Below, in pieces: positions 17,246 to 25,990 of a stretch of 64,000 bases of DNA (within the stretch, counting starts at the first letter, position 1; every line of letters starts with the position of its first letter). The notes under the pieces are model-generated. The model was not told where the DNA came from. It saw only the letters and a list, made by a program, of their open reading frames with translations, and ran no database searches. The stretch comes from Mesorhizobium sp. CA14 (GTDB taxonomy: Bacteria; Pseudomonadota; Alphaproteobacteria; Rhizobiales; Rhizobiaceae). The position numbers were made by a program, and so were the translations under genes. The DNA lies in contig NZ_JAIUHR010000017.1 of assembly GCF_020165195.1 (NCBI RefSeq), positions 57,501 through 121,500 of the forward strand, written 5' to 3'.

Positions 17246-18202
17246 ATGAAAGCGCCGCTCGACCTCGATCAGTTGCAGACCTTCATCTCGATCGCCGACA
17301 CAGGAAGCTTCACCCGCGCGGCCGAAGAGGTGCACCGCACACAGTCGGCCGTGTCGATGCAGATGCGGCGGCTGGAGGAGCGGATCGGCAAGCCGCTGTT
17401 CGAAAAGGACGGCCGCACCAACAAGCTGACCGAGGAGGGCGACCGGCTGCTTTCCTATGCGCGGCGGCTGATCTATCTCAACCGCGAGACGCTTGCCGCC
17501 TTCGACGACCAGCGGCTGGAAGGCACGATCCGCATCGGCACGCCGGATGATTATGCCGACCGCTTCCTGCCCGAGATCATGGCGCGCTTCTCGCGTTCCA
17601 ACCCGCGCGTCGAGCTGACGGTGGTCTGCGAGCCGACGCCCGGGCTGGTCGAGCACATCAAGCGCGGCAATCTCGACCTGGCGCTGGTGACGCATAACGA
17701 CACGCGCGGCCAGTCGGAGGTGGTGCGGCGCGAGCCGCTTTTGTGGGTCACCTCGGCCAACCACGCCACGCATGAACAGGAAATCCTGCCGATGGCGTTC
17801 GGGCGGCCGAACTGCATCTGGCGGCGCGCCGCGGTCGACGTGCTCGACCGCCAGAGCCGCGAGTATCGTGTGCTGTTTTCCAGCTTCTCGGCCACCGTCA
17901 TCACCGCGGCCGTGCTTTCCGGCCTGGCGGTCTCGGTGCTGCCGGAATGCGCGCTTCGGCCCGGCATGCGCGTTCTGGGCGAGGCCGACGGCTTCGGCCA
18001 GTTGCCGGATTGCCGCATCGGCATCATGCGCGGCCAGACCTCGCAGCCGGAGATCGTCGACGCTTTGGCCCGTCACATCGCCGAAAGCCTCGACAACATT
18101 TCCGTGCCGGTCGGCGAAGAGGCGGGAAGCTTCGACTTCGCCGCGCTCGCCTTTGCCAAGATGAAACGGGTGAAGGCAAATCAGATCATGCCTGGATGGT
18201 AA
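17246..18202 (+). CDS. LysR-family transcriptional regulator
   Basis: 318 residues. The N-terminal winged helix-turn-helix (about residues 6-65) carries the LysR pattern LQTFISIADTGSFTRAAEEV, then TQSAVSMQMRRLEERIGKPL, and the C-terminal part is a substrate-binding-like effector domain (from about residue 92, GTIRIGTPDDYADRFLPEI). The closest named relatives by eye are LrhA/HexA-like regulators. It is divergent from the DUF1127 gene across 237 bases that contain a palindromic repeat, so that gene is the first target to test. The effector is unknown. No start ambiguity: the ATG at 17246 begins the conserved domain. Confidence 0.92.
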   Translation: MKAPLDLDQLQTFISIADTGSFTRAAEEVHRTQSAVSMQMRRLEERIGKPLFEKDGRTNKLTEEGDRLLSYARRLIYLNRETLAAFDDQRLEGTIRIGTPDDYADRFLPEIMARFSRSNPRVELTVVCEPTPGLVEHIKRGNLDLALVTHNDTRGQSEVVRREPLLWVTSANHATHEQEILPMAFGRPNCIWRRAAVDVLDRQSREYRVLFSSFSATVITAAVLSGLAVSVLPECALRPGMRVLGEADGFGQLPDCRIGIMRGQTSQPEIVDALARHIAESLDNISVPVGEEAGSFDFAALAFAKMKRVKANQIMPGW

Positions 18203-18204
18203 AG

Positions 18205-18408
18205 TCAGGCCCGAGCGGCGGAGCGCTCCTGATCGGCTGACGAAACGCCCGGCAGCGCAAGCAACTGGCCGTGCTCCAGGGGCGGCGACAGCAAAGCGGC
18301 GTGGGTCAGCGCGGTCAGCGTGGCCTGACGCGTCAACGGGCTGCTGTATAACATTAGCGATGTTTGTCGCAGCTTGACGCCGGCCGATAAGCGTCCCCCA
18401 ATCGCCAA
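18205..18408 (-). CDS. Possible small hypothetical protein
   Basis: A 67-residue reading frame (or 49 residues from an internal ATG, MLYSSPLTRQATL) fills the whole gap between the LysR gene and xseA on the opposite strand. It has no recognised domain, no clear ribosome site and would overlap the xseA promoter. It is listed because nothing else explains the gap; it may well be non-coding. Confidence 0.2.
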   Translation of the reverse strand: MAIGGRLSAGVKLRQTSLMLYSSPLTRQATLTALTHAALLSPPLEHGQLLALPGVSSADQERSAARA

Positions 18409-19974
18409 ATGAGTGAAACAGCAACCGAATCACGCAGCAACGCCACCGAATATACGGTGAGCGAGATTTCCGGCGCGCTGAAGCGCACTGTCGAGGATGC
18501 TTTCGGCAATGTGCGGGTGCGTGGCGAGATTTCCGGCTATCGCGGCCCGCATTCCTCCGGCCACGCTTACTTCGCCTTGAAGGACGACCGCGCGCGGATC
18601 GATGCGGTTGTCTGGAAGACGACCATGGCGCGGCTGAAGTTCCGCCCCGAGGAAGGCATGGAGGTGATCGCCAGCGGACGCCTGACGACCTACCCCGGCA
18701 AATCCAACTATCAGATCGTAATCGACAATCTGGAGCCGGCGGGAGCCGGCGCGCTGATGGCGCTGCTCGAAGAGCGCAAGCGCCGGCTGCAGGCCGAAGG
18801 CCTGTTCGACGCCGGCCGCAAGCGGCGGCTGCCATTCATGCCCAAAGTCATCGGCGTCGTCACCTCGCCGACCGGCTCGGTTATCCGCGACATCATCCAT
18901 CGCATCAAGGACCGGTTTCCGCTTCATGTGCTGGTGTGGCCGGTGAGGGTCCAGGGCGACACGACCGCCAGGGAGGTGACCGCGGCCGTCAACGGCTTCA
19001 ACGCGTTGACATGGGACGGGCCGATCCGCCAACCCGATCTGTTGATCGTGGCACGCGGCGGCGGCAGCCTCGAGGACCTCTGGGGCTTCAACGACGAAGG
19101 CCTGGCGCGTGCCGTTGCGGCGTCCGCCATCCCGGTGATCTCGGCGGTCGGGCACGAGACCGATACGACTCTGATCGACTTTGTCGCCGACATGCGCGCG
19201 CCGACACCCACGGGCGCAGCCGAGATCGCGGTGCCGGTCAGGGCGGAGCTGGAGGCAACCTTGGCGAGCCTTGGCGCGCGGCTCAACGCCTGCGCCTCGC
19301 GGCACCTGGAGCGCAAGCGCCAGGCGGTGCGAGCAGCGGCGCGCGCGCTCCCCTCGCCCGACCAGTTGCTGGCGCTGCCGCGCCGCCGTTTCGACGATGC
19401 GACCAGCCGCCTCGGCCGCGGGCTGACGGTGAATATCGAGCGCAAGCGGGCGACGCTGGAACGGCAAAGGCTGACGCCGGCGACCCTGTCGCGGCGCCTC
19501 AATGAGGCGCGCACGCTGACCGGCCGCGATATTGCCCGGGCGCGAGCAGCGTTCTTCGCCGTCGTGCGCGAGCGGCGCGCACGCTTCCAGCGCAATTCGA
19601 CGCGCCTGTCGCCGGCGCCGATCGTCCGGCGGCAGAAGCTGCAGGCCGATATGCTGACCGCGCTGGGCCGCAGACAGGACCAGGCATTGGCACGGCGTCT
19701 CGACCGGCTGCGCGCGGCGCTGACCCAGGCCGACCGGCTCTTGTCGACGCTGTCGCACAAGGCCGTGCTGGCGCGCGGCTTCGCGCTGGTCAAGGATGCC
19801 GAAGGCGCCGTCGTCAAAGGGGTCGCGGAGCTGGCGCCGGGCGCGGCGCTGCAGCTGGAATTCGCCGACGGCACTGCCGAGGCCATCGCAACCTCCGGCG
19901 GCGCACGGCCGAAGCTGGCCGCGAAGTCGCCCGCCAAGGCCAAGGAGCCGGGCAATCAGGGTTCGTTGTTCTGA
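18409..19974 (+). CDS. xseA: Exodeoxyribonuclease VII large subunit
   Basis: 521 residues, the usual length. An N-terminal OB-fold (TVSEISGALKRTVEDAFGN, VRGEISGYRGPHSSGHAYF) precedes the catalytic XseA domain with PKVIGVVTSPTGSVIRDI, ARGGGSLEDLWGFNDE and VGHETDTTLIDFVADMRA, the latter two holding the conserved acidic and His residues. A long coiled-coil region rich in Arg/Ala/Leu follows, then a C-terminal strand-rich tail. With XseB it degrades single-stranded DNA in repair and recombination; xseB is not in the window. It is followed after seven bases by a peptidase gene. Confidence 0.95.
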   Translation: MSETATESRSNATEYTVSEISGALKRTVEDAFGNVRVRGEISGYRGPHSSGHAYFALKDDRARIDAVVWKTTMARLKFRPEEGMEVIASGRLTTYPGKSNYQIVIDNLEPAGAGALMALLEERKRRLQAEGLFDAGRKRRLPFMPKVIGVVTSPTGSVIRDIIHRIKDRFPLHVLVWPVRVQGDTTAREVTAAVNGFNALTWDGPIRQPDLLIVARGGGSLEDLWGFNDEGLARAVAASAIPVISAVGHETDTTLIDFVADMRAPTPTGAAEIAVPVRAELEATLASLGARLNACASRHLERKRQAVRAAARALPSPDQLLALPRRRFDDATSRLGRGLTVNIERKRATLERQRLTPATLSRRLNEARTLTGRDIARARAAFFAVVRERRARFQRNSTRLSPAPIVRRQKLQADMLTALGRRQDQALARRLDRLRAALTQADRLLSTLSHKAVLARGFALVKDAEGAVVKGVAELAPGAALQLEFADGTAEAIATSGGARPKLAAKSPAKAKEPGNQGSLF

Positions 19975-19981
19975 GGTCTGC

Positions 19982-21100
19982 ATGAGCAACCACGACCCGC
20001 ATCTTCGCACCCCGTCGGGCAAGCTGCGCCTGCGGTCGTTCGGGGTTGCGCTGGACGGCACGCCGGGCTCTTTCAACGCCATCACCGATGTGCCGGGCGT
20101 GTCGGTGGGCTACACCACGCTGATTTCCGGCGACGGCCCGCTGCAGGTCGGCATCGGACCGGTGCGCACCGGTGTGACCGCCATCCTGCCAAGGCCGGTT
20201 CAAGAACTCGCGACGCCGGTCTTTGCCGGCGTGTTCAGCCAGAACGGCAATGGCGAGCTGACGGGCACGCACATTATCGAGGAGACCGGCGCTTTCAACT
20301 TCCCGGTCACTATCACCAACACGCATTCCTGCGGCGTCACCCGCGACGCCACCTTGCGCTGGATGCACAAGGTGTTGCCGGCCGCGCTCGACACAGGCTG
20401 GGGCCTGCCGGTGGCGGCCGAGACCTATGATGGCTTCCTCAACGACATCAACGGCCATCATGTGAGCGTCGGCCACGTGACCGCGGCACTCGACAGCGCC
20501 GGCGGCGGCGCCATCGAGGAAGGCAGCGTCGGCGGTGGCACCGGCATGATAAGCTTCGGCTTCAAGGCCGGATCCGGCACTGCCTCGCGCATCGTCGAAT
20601 GGCAGGGCAAACGCCACGTGCTCGGCGTGTTCGTGCAGGCGAATTTCGGCAAGAGGCACAATTTCACCATTCGCGGCCGGCGTGTCGGCCCGGAATTGGC
20701 CGAGCCGGCCATCCGCGAGGACACGCCGCGCGCCGAAAAGGGATCGATCATCGCCGTCGTCGCCACCGACGCGCCATTGCTGCCGCATCAGATGAAGCGG
20801 CTCGCCCGGCGCGTGCCGCTCGGCATCGCCATGACCGGCGGCTATGGCTACCATAGTTCTGGCGATATTTTTCTCGCCTTCTCGACCGCCAATGCCGAGG
20901 CCGCGCTGGCGCCTTCAGGCCGCATCGCCCGCGCGGATTTCATCCCGGACGTCGACATCGACCCATTCTTCGACGCAGTCGTGCAAGCGGTGGAGGAAGC
21001 GATCCTCAACGCGCTCACCGCCAACGAAGACATGATGGGACGCGACGGCAATTTCGTGCCGGCGCTGCCCAAGGAATTGCTGAAGGAAAAATTCGGATAG
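19982..21100 (+). CDS. S58 (DmpA/BapA-type) aminopeptidase
   Basis: 372 residues, the DmpA family length. The fold signatures FNAITDVPGVSVGYTTL, GTHIIEETGAFNFPVTITN and EGSVGGGTGMISFGFKAGSG are present. These N-terminal-nucleophile enzymes cut themselves before a Ser that becomes the nucleophile; here the site is Gly254-Ser255 in RAEKGSIIAVVATDAPL. DmpA releases N-terminal D- or L-residues, and BapA relatives act on beta-peptides. The start ATG at 19982 overlaps a GAGGT site next to the xseA stop, so the two are probably cotranscribed. No signal peptide. The natural substrate is unknown. Confidence 0.9.
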   Translation: MSNHDPHLRTPSGKLRLRSFGVALDGTPGSFNAITDVPGVSVGYTTLISGDGPLQVGIGPVRTGVTAILPRPVQELATPVFAGVFSQNGNGELTGTHIIEETGAFNFPVTITNTHSCGVTRDATLRWMHKVLPAALDTGWGLPVAAETYDGFLNDINGHHVSVGHVTAALDSAGGGAIEEGSVGGGTGMISFGFKAGSGTASRIVEWQGKRHVLGVFVQANFGKRHNFTIRGRRVGPELAEPAIREDTPRAEKGSIIAVVATDAPLLPHQMKRLARRVPLGIAMTGGYGYHSSGDIFLAFSTANAEAALAPSGRIARADFIPDVDIDPFFDAVVQAVEEAILNALTANEDMMGRDGNFVPALPKELLKEKFG

Positions 21101-21128
21101 AGCGCCGCCGGCCCATGCCAGCGGGTAT

Positions 21129-21383
21129 TTATTCCGCCGGCTTGTCGGGCCTTGCCTCGCTGCTGCCCTCTTCAACGGCTTCCTCGAGGCGCGACGCGAT
21201 CAGTTCCTGGATGTCGCCGACCTCTTCCTGGATATCCTCCAGCAGAATGCCTGCCTCGGCGGCCTTGGCGCAGCATTCCTTGGCAAGGGTCTCGGCCTGC
21301 TTGTCGATCTTGATCGGCAAATGCTGGCATTGGACTTTCTCGCCAATCCATCCGCGCAAAAACTCGATCGCATGTTCACTCAT
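21129..21383 (-). CDS. DUF768 family protein
   Basis: 84 residues preceded by a GGGAAGAAG ribosome site. It matches the DUF768 pattern known mainly from Mesorhizobium: EFLRGWIGEKVQCQHLP near the N-terminus, then a helical CCAKAAEAGILLEDIQEEVGD segment ending in an acidic tail. Proteins of this kind are cytoplasmic, small, often multi-copy and without known function. It is the last intact gene before the debris at 21.4-22.1 kb and the polysaccharide locus. Confidence 0.8.
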   Translation of the reverse strand: MSEHAIEFLRGWIGEKVQCQHLPIKIDKQAETLAKECCAKAAEAGILLEDIQEEVGDIQELIASRLEEAVEEGSSEARPDKPAE

Positions 21384-22088
21384 ACTGCTTCTTCCCTAGC
21401 GGCCAAGCCGGTTGGTAGCCATGAACCTCAGCACCCCTTGCAGAGGATGCATGCCCATTCGAGCCGAGTCGGCCTCGATCGGCAAGACATCTTGCCAATG
21501 GAATGCGAAGCTGAAGGATGGAAGGGTTCGAGGTGCACGTTCAGATCATTGAGAATGATGGGATCGTTGGTCGGGGTCGAAAGACGGTAACCGTTGTTGT
21601 TTTTGCTTGCTTTTTTCTAACTTTGACGGCGCATTCGTATCAAAAACCGCATCGCAGCTTCCCGGCCAATGCTGCCCCGGCCTCAGCCGGAGCAGGCGCT
21701 ATATAGTGGCATCCTCATGCAATGTCGACTCGGGGTCCGCCATCCGGGCGGCTACCTCCCCAGAAGATTGCGCTCGACGGTCCTCAGATGCGTCAGCATG
21801 GCATCGCTGGCGCCTTCGGAGTCGCGCGCCAGCAGGGCATCCAGGACGAGTTGGTGCTCGCTGCAATAAGTGGCATCAGGCGTCGATCCGCAAGCGGGCT
21901 TAGAAAATGGGCGGCGACAATCGTATCGTCACAGCTCCCGACCATTTGAGCGTCGGCTCGGCGTAAAGACGCCAGTTGTCACGATGGCCATGTCGAGCTG
22001 CGAAGGTCTCGGTCGCGCGCTGGATGGTTGGGAAGACCTATCTTCGGCCGGTGTCGCGAACTGCGATTGCATCGGGATACCGGAGCAG
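21384..22088. other. Non-coding junction region with gene debris
   Basis: 705 bases without an intact gene between the conserved chromosome part and the polysaccharide locus. It contains the truncated GntR end described separately. The remaining stretches (21384-21750 and 21900-22088) have broken reading frames and nothing I recognise. Confidence 0.5.
21752..21897 (-). pseudogene. 3' fragment of a GntR/FCD regulator gene
   Basis: On the minus strand the last ~48 codons of a GntR-type regulator are readable, with the FCD C-terminal helix pattern SEHQLVLDALLARDSEGASD and MLTHLRTVERNLLGR before a TAG stop at 21754-21752. Nothing resembling the rest of the domain, or the DNA-binding half, is found upstream. 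It is a remnant left by a deletion or an insertion. Confidence 0.7.
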
Positions 22089-23108
22089 TCATGCCCGATA
22101 ATATTCCTGATACCATTCCACGAAACGCCGGACCCCAATCTCGATCGGGATCCTCGGCCTGAAGCCGGTCGCTTGCTCGAGTGAGCTGACATCGGCGCAG
22201 GTCGCAGGCACATCGCCCGGCTGGAGCGGCATGCAGTTGCGTGTCGCCTTCTTCCCCAGCGCGTCTTCGAGCAGTTCGATCAAGTGGTTCAGCTCAACCG
22301 GCGAACCGCCGCCGATGTTGTGGATCCTGAACGGCGCGCTGCTGGTCGCGGGGTCGGGCGCGGCACTGCTCCATTCCTTGTTGGCCGTCGCGGGCAGTCG
22401 CATGATGCGGACCAGGCCCTCGACGATGTCATCGATATAGGTGAAATCACGCTGCATGTTGCCGTGGTTGAAGACGTCGATCGGCTCGCCTGCAAGTATG
22501 GCCCTGGTGAAGATGAATAAGGCCATATCCGGCCGACCCCATGGCCCGTAAACGGTGAAGAACCGCAACCCCGTCGTCGGCAGTCGGAAAAGATGGCTGT
22601 AGGTATGCGCCATCAACTCGTTGGCCTTCTTGCTGGCGGCATAGAGGCTGAGCGGGTGATCGGCGGAATCGTGAACGGAGAACGGCATTCGCGTGCTGCC
22701 GCCATAGATCGAGCTCGAGGACGCATAGACCAGGTGATCGACGCGAGCGCGGCGGCATCCTTCCAGCACATTGAGAAATCCGCTTAGATTGCTGTCCCCG
22801 TAGGCGTAGGGATCGGTCAGCGAATGACGAACGCCGGCCTGGGCCGCCAGGTTCACCACGATTTCCGGATCGGCCGAGGCGAAGAGCGCTGAAACGCGGT
22901 CCCGGTCGGCCAGATCGACATGCTCGAACCGGAAATGCGGAAATTCTTCCAGCTGATCGAGTCGGGCTCGCTTTAGATTAACGTCGTAGTATTCATTCAT
23001 GGAATCGAGGCCGACAATTTGCCAGCCGTCGGAAAGCAGTCTCCGGCATAAATGAAAGCCGATGAACCCGGCTGCTCCGGTGACAAGAACAGGCCTGTTT
23101 GACGTCAC
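22089..23108 (-). CDS. lpsL: UDP-glucuronate 4-epimerase-like SDR (LpsL type)
   Basis: 339 residues. Extended SDR fold: nucleotide-binding GAAGFIG (residues 11-17), SSSSIYGG, and the catalytic Tyr156/Lys160 in SLYAASK. The pattern GLDSMNEYYDVNLKRARL, and the TVYGPWGRPDMALFIFTRAI block, are characteristic of UDP-glucuronate/UDP-galacturonate epimerases such as LpsL. It would supply UDP-galacturonate for polysaccharide synthesis in the cytosol. It is divergent from the adenylation-domain operon and opens the polysaccharide locus. The gene symbol rests on family resemblance only. Confidence 0.85.
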   Translation of the reverse strand: MTSNRPVLVTGAAGFIGFHLCRRLLSDGWQIVGLDSMNEYYDVNLKRARLDQLEEFPHFRFEHVDLADRDRVSALFASADPEIVVNLAAQAGVRHSLTDPYAYGDSNLSGFLNVLEGCRRARVDHLVYASSSSIYGGSTRMPFSVHDSADHPLSLYAASKKANELMAHTYSHLFRLPTTGLRFFTVYGPWGRPDMALFIFTRAILAGEPIDVFNHGNMQRDFTYIDDIVEGLVRIMRLPATANKEWSSAAPDPATSSAPFRIHNIGGGSPVELNHLIELLEDALGKKATRNCMPLQPGDVPATCADVSSLEQATGFRPRIPIEIGVRRFVEWYQEYYRA

Positions 23109-23254
23109 GGCACGTCCCTAATGTTAGCTGTGACCAGATTCACACCCACCCCCACACTCGCCTCCCTTTATCCCGGGAAGCATCATCAGAATGATCGATG
23201 AAACATCTGCCCGGCGGAGCCATAACCGAACTTCACCTCTAGCTCAGGCACGCC
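23109..23254. promoter_or_regulatory. Divergent promoter gap upstream of the adenylation operon
   Basis: A 146-base gap between two divergent genes must hold both promoters. It begins with a run of CACCCCC and TCACACC-like repeats near 23150. No operator was identified. Confidence 0.35.
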
Positions 23255-25990
23255 ATGCTCCCGGCATATGTGAAGGCACAAGCAGCGGACCAGGATCTTG
23301 ATGAGGCTCCTCTTCCGCAGAGCCCGCCCGGATGGGTAGAGGTGCGTAACTATGCTCTGGACCAGGGCGGACCTGCCCTGCGGTCGTATCCGCCTTTGCC
23401 AGCCGATTTTGCGGATATCGGCATCGGTCCCCTTCTGGAAACGGTTGTAGGGCGACATCCGCATAAGATCGCCATCAATGACGGCACGGACGAACTCTCC
23501 TATTCGGCGCTCGGCGCCGCCGTCGATATCCTATCGCGCCGCGTTGCGAATGCCGTTCCCGAAGGCAAGCCGGTCGGAATCTGCCAGCCATGCTCCGTCT
23601 GGAGCGTCGTCGCCATGCTCGCCACGATGGCAGCCGGACGGATCTCGATTCCGCTTAACGCGAGAGATCCCGGTCCCCGGATCAGCGAGATTGTGTCCGC
23701 GGCCAAGCTCTCGGCCATGCTGGGCAGCGGCAACAGGCCCAGCGATCTGGCTGCGGAAATTCAATGGATCGATGTCGGCGCAAGTTCGGCCTCGCAGCAA
23801 GAGCCGTTGGCGAAGCCCCTGCCGCAGCCTTCGGTCGATGAGCCGGCCATAATTCTCTATACCTCGGGCAGCACAGGGCGCCCCAAGGGCATCGTCAACA
23901 GCCAGCGCAGCTTGTTGTGGCGCGTGCAACAATATGTCGAGGCGTGTCACATCAATTCGGACGATGTTTTTCTCCCCTTGTCGGGCCTGGCCACGATAGC
24001 CGGTTGCCGCGAGATCCTGGCGGCCGTCCTTACCGGGGCCACCTTGCAACTCGTTGAATTGGAGGCAGTGGGGCTGCGCGGCGTCCGCGGGCGAATGCAG
24101 GACCAAGGCACGACCATTACTTATCTTGTGCCCGCCTTGCTTCGAACGCTGATGGCGGATGCCTGCGCCGATACGTTCAGATCGCTCCGGGTCGTCCGCG
24201 TCGGCGGCGAGAAAGTGCTGTGGAGCGACATTGCCCTTCTGCGCAAAGCCGTCCCGCCGCATTGCCTGATTCAAATAGGCTATTCGTCCACGGAAACGAC
24301 AGGATCGCAGTGGTTCGTGCCGTCGGAACCGCCGAACACCGAGCCCGACGTGCCGGTTGGGCGCCTTTTGCCGGGTATCGCGTTCTCGATCGTCGATGAG
24401 GAAGGACACAGCGTTCCACCCGGCGAAACGGGAGAGCTCGTGATCAAGAGTCCCTATGTCCTGCTTGGGCATTGGGAAAATGGCGCCGTCATCCCAGTCG
24501 AAGCGGACCCAGACGACCCGCATACACGGATTTTTCCGACCGGCGATCTCGTGCGTCTGGACAGCGATGGTCTGTTGAGGATCATTGGCCGGAAGGGACG
24601 CCAGATAAAGATCAACGGTCGACGCATTGAGCCGGCTGAGCTCGAAAGAATGCTGCGATCCGCCCCCTCGGTTCAGGACGCCGTGGCGATCGTCACGGAG
24701 GCAACTGAACTTGTCGCATTCGCCATTCCGGGCGATGCGGCGGGTCCGGATTTCGTGGACGACCTGCGCCGGCTGATTGCCGACACGCTGCCCCCAGCGC
24801 TGCGGCCCCTGCGGCTCCACCGCGTAGGCGAGATCCCCTACCTCGATAGCGGAAAGATCGACCTCGTCAAACTCGGTAAAATGGATCTCCTAGCCAGGAG
24901 GCCGGTTGCGGTCGCCGACCCGCCAGTTTCGGATGCCGATTCGGCGGTGGGCAAGGTGGTGCAGAAGGCATGGAGCAAGGTTCTCAACACCAGGGCAGCC
25001 ACCGGCAGGTGGGACGAGGCCGGAGGAGATTCGCTGAAGCTGCTGCACTGCGTGATGGAGATCGAGACTCTCATCGGCCAGGAACTGGGGCTTGAGAGTT
25101 TCACCGTCGGGATGAGCGCGGGCGAGATGGTGAAAGCTGTCGTCGCGGCGCAGGCAGCCGCATCCGGCAAAGCCGCTCCGGAGCATAACCCGCCGCTGCT
25201 TTTCCTGTTTCCCGGATCCGTCGGCTACGGTCCAAGTCTTGCCGCCTTCGCCTCCGCCATGGGAAGAACCGCGAAAGTGGTTCCAATCAGGTATCCCAGC
25301 CTCGCGCTCATCCTGCGCGGACAGAGCGATCTCGCCAGCATGGCAGACGCCGCGGTCCAGCAAATCAACCGCGCTCAGCCGTCCGGGCATGTCAGGCTTC
25401 TGGGCCACTCGCTCGGCGGCGCGGTCGCGCTGGAGGTCGCGGTGCGCCTGCTCGAGGCCGGACGGTTGGTCAAGTTCATCGGCATCCTCGACACAAGCCT
25501 GGAGGGCGAGCGCAGCCGCCTGTGGGACACGGTCACCCGCACAATGCGCCGGCTTCGGTCCAACCGCATATCGTTCCAGCGCGTCGCATGCCGCGCGCTG
25601 GCAAAGATCGCGGTCAGAATGGGCAGCGAAGTCCGTCTCGCGCGCGCCATCGACCGTTACACCGAAGGTCAGTTCAACGGAGCCTGCTTCCGCATCAAGC
25701 TGGAATTGCAGGAGGTGCTGCGGGCGCAGGCATTTTTCCGCTGGTTGGCAGACCCCAAGGTCGCGCTCCCGATCCAAGGGACCCTGTTTCGCTGCGCTCG
25801 CCCGGGCATGTCCCGTGCCATCGGGTGGGATCAGGTGTTTCGCGACCTGCAGGTGATCCCGATCGTGGGCACCCATATCGATCTCGTCGTGGAGCCTCAC
25901 GTCGCGACCAATCGTCCGCTGATCGAAAAGGCGGTCCTGCAAACGTATACGCGGGCCGAATCCTTGCAATTGGAGGGCCAAACGGCGTGA
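23255..25990 (+). CDS. NRPS-like tridomain protein: adenylation, carrier, thioesterase
   Basis: 911 residues. The adenylation domain spans about residues 75-550 and includes the P-loop core IILYTSGSTGRPKGI (~199-213), YSSTETTGSQW, PTGDLVRLDSDG, GRKGRQIKINGRRIE and a C-terminal Lys in YLDSGKIDL. A carrier domain follows (about 565-635) with the phosphopantetheine site Ser593 in EAGGDSLKLL. A thioesterase domain closes the protein (about 645-900) with the nucleophile Ser719 in LLGHSLGGAVAL and a His in VGTHIDLV. There is no condensation domain. A-T-TE proteins of this layout activate one acid and release it by hydrolysis, esterification or self-condensation. It heads a five-gene coupled operon; its stop overlaps the next start. 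The ATG at 23255 has no strong ribosome site, so the start is moderate. Confidence 0.85.
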   Translation: MLPAYVKAQAADQDLDEAPLPQSPPGWVEVRNYALDQGGPALRSYPPLPADFADIGIGPLLETVVGRHPHKIAINDGTDELSYSALGAAVDILSRRVANAVPEGKPVGICQPCSVWSVVAMLATMAAGRISIPLNARDPGPRISEIVSAAKLSAMLGSGNRPSDLAAEIQWIDVGASSASQQEPLAKPLPQPSVDEPAIILYTSGSTGRPKGIVNSQRSLLWRVQQYVEACHINSDDVFLPLSGLATIAGCREILAAVLTGATLQLVELEAVGLRGVRGRMQDQGTTITYLVPALLRTLMADACADTFRSLRVVRVGGEKVLWSDIALLRKAVPPHCLIQIGYSSTETTGSQWFVPSEPPNTEPDVPVGRLLPGIAFSIVDEEGHSVPPGETGELVIKSPYVLLGHWENGAVIPVEADPDDPHTRIFPTGDLVRLDSDGLLRIIGRKGRQIKINGRRIEPAELERMLRSAPSVQDAVAIVTEATELVAFAIPGDAAGPDFVDDLRRLIADTLPPALRPLRLHRVGEIPYLDSGKIDLVKLGKMDLLARRPVAVADPPVSDADSAVGKVVQKAWSKVLNTRAATGRWDEAGGDSLKLLHCVMEIETLIGQELGLESFTVGMSAGEMVKAVVAAQAAASGKAAPEHNPPLLFLFPGSVGYGPSLAAFASAMGRTAKVVPIRYPSLALILRGQSDLASMADAAVQQINRAQPSGHVRLLGHSLGGAVALEVAVRLLEAGRLVKFIGILDTSLEGERSRLWDTVTRTMRRLRSNRISFQRVACRALAKIAVRMGSEVRLARAIDRYTEGQFNGACFRIKLELQEVLRAQAFFRWLADPKVALPIQGTLFRCARPGMSRAIGWDQVFRDLQVIPIVGTHIDLVVEPHVATNRPLIEKAVLQTYTRAESLQLEGQTA

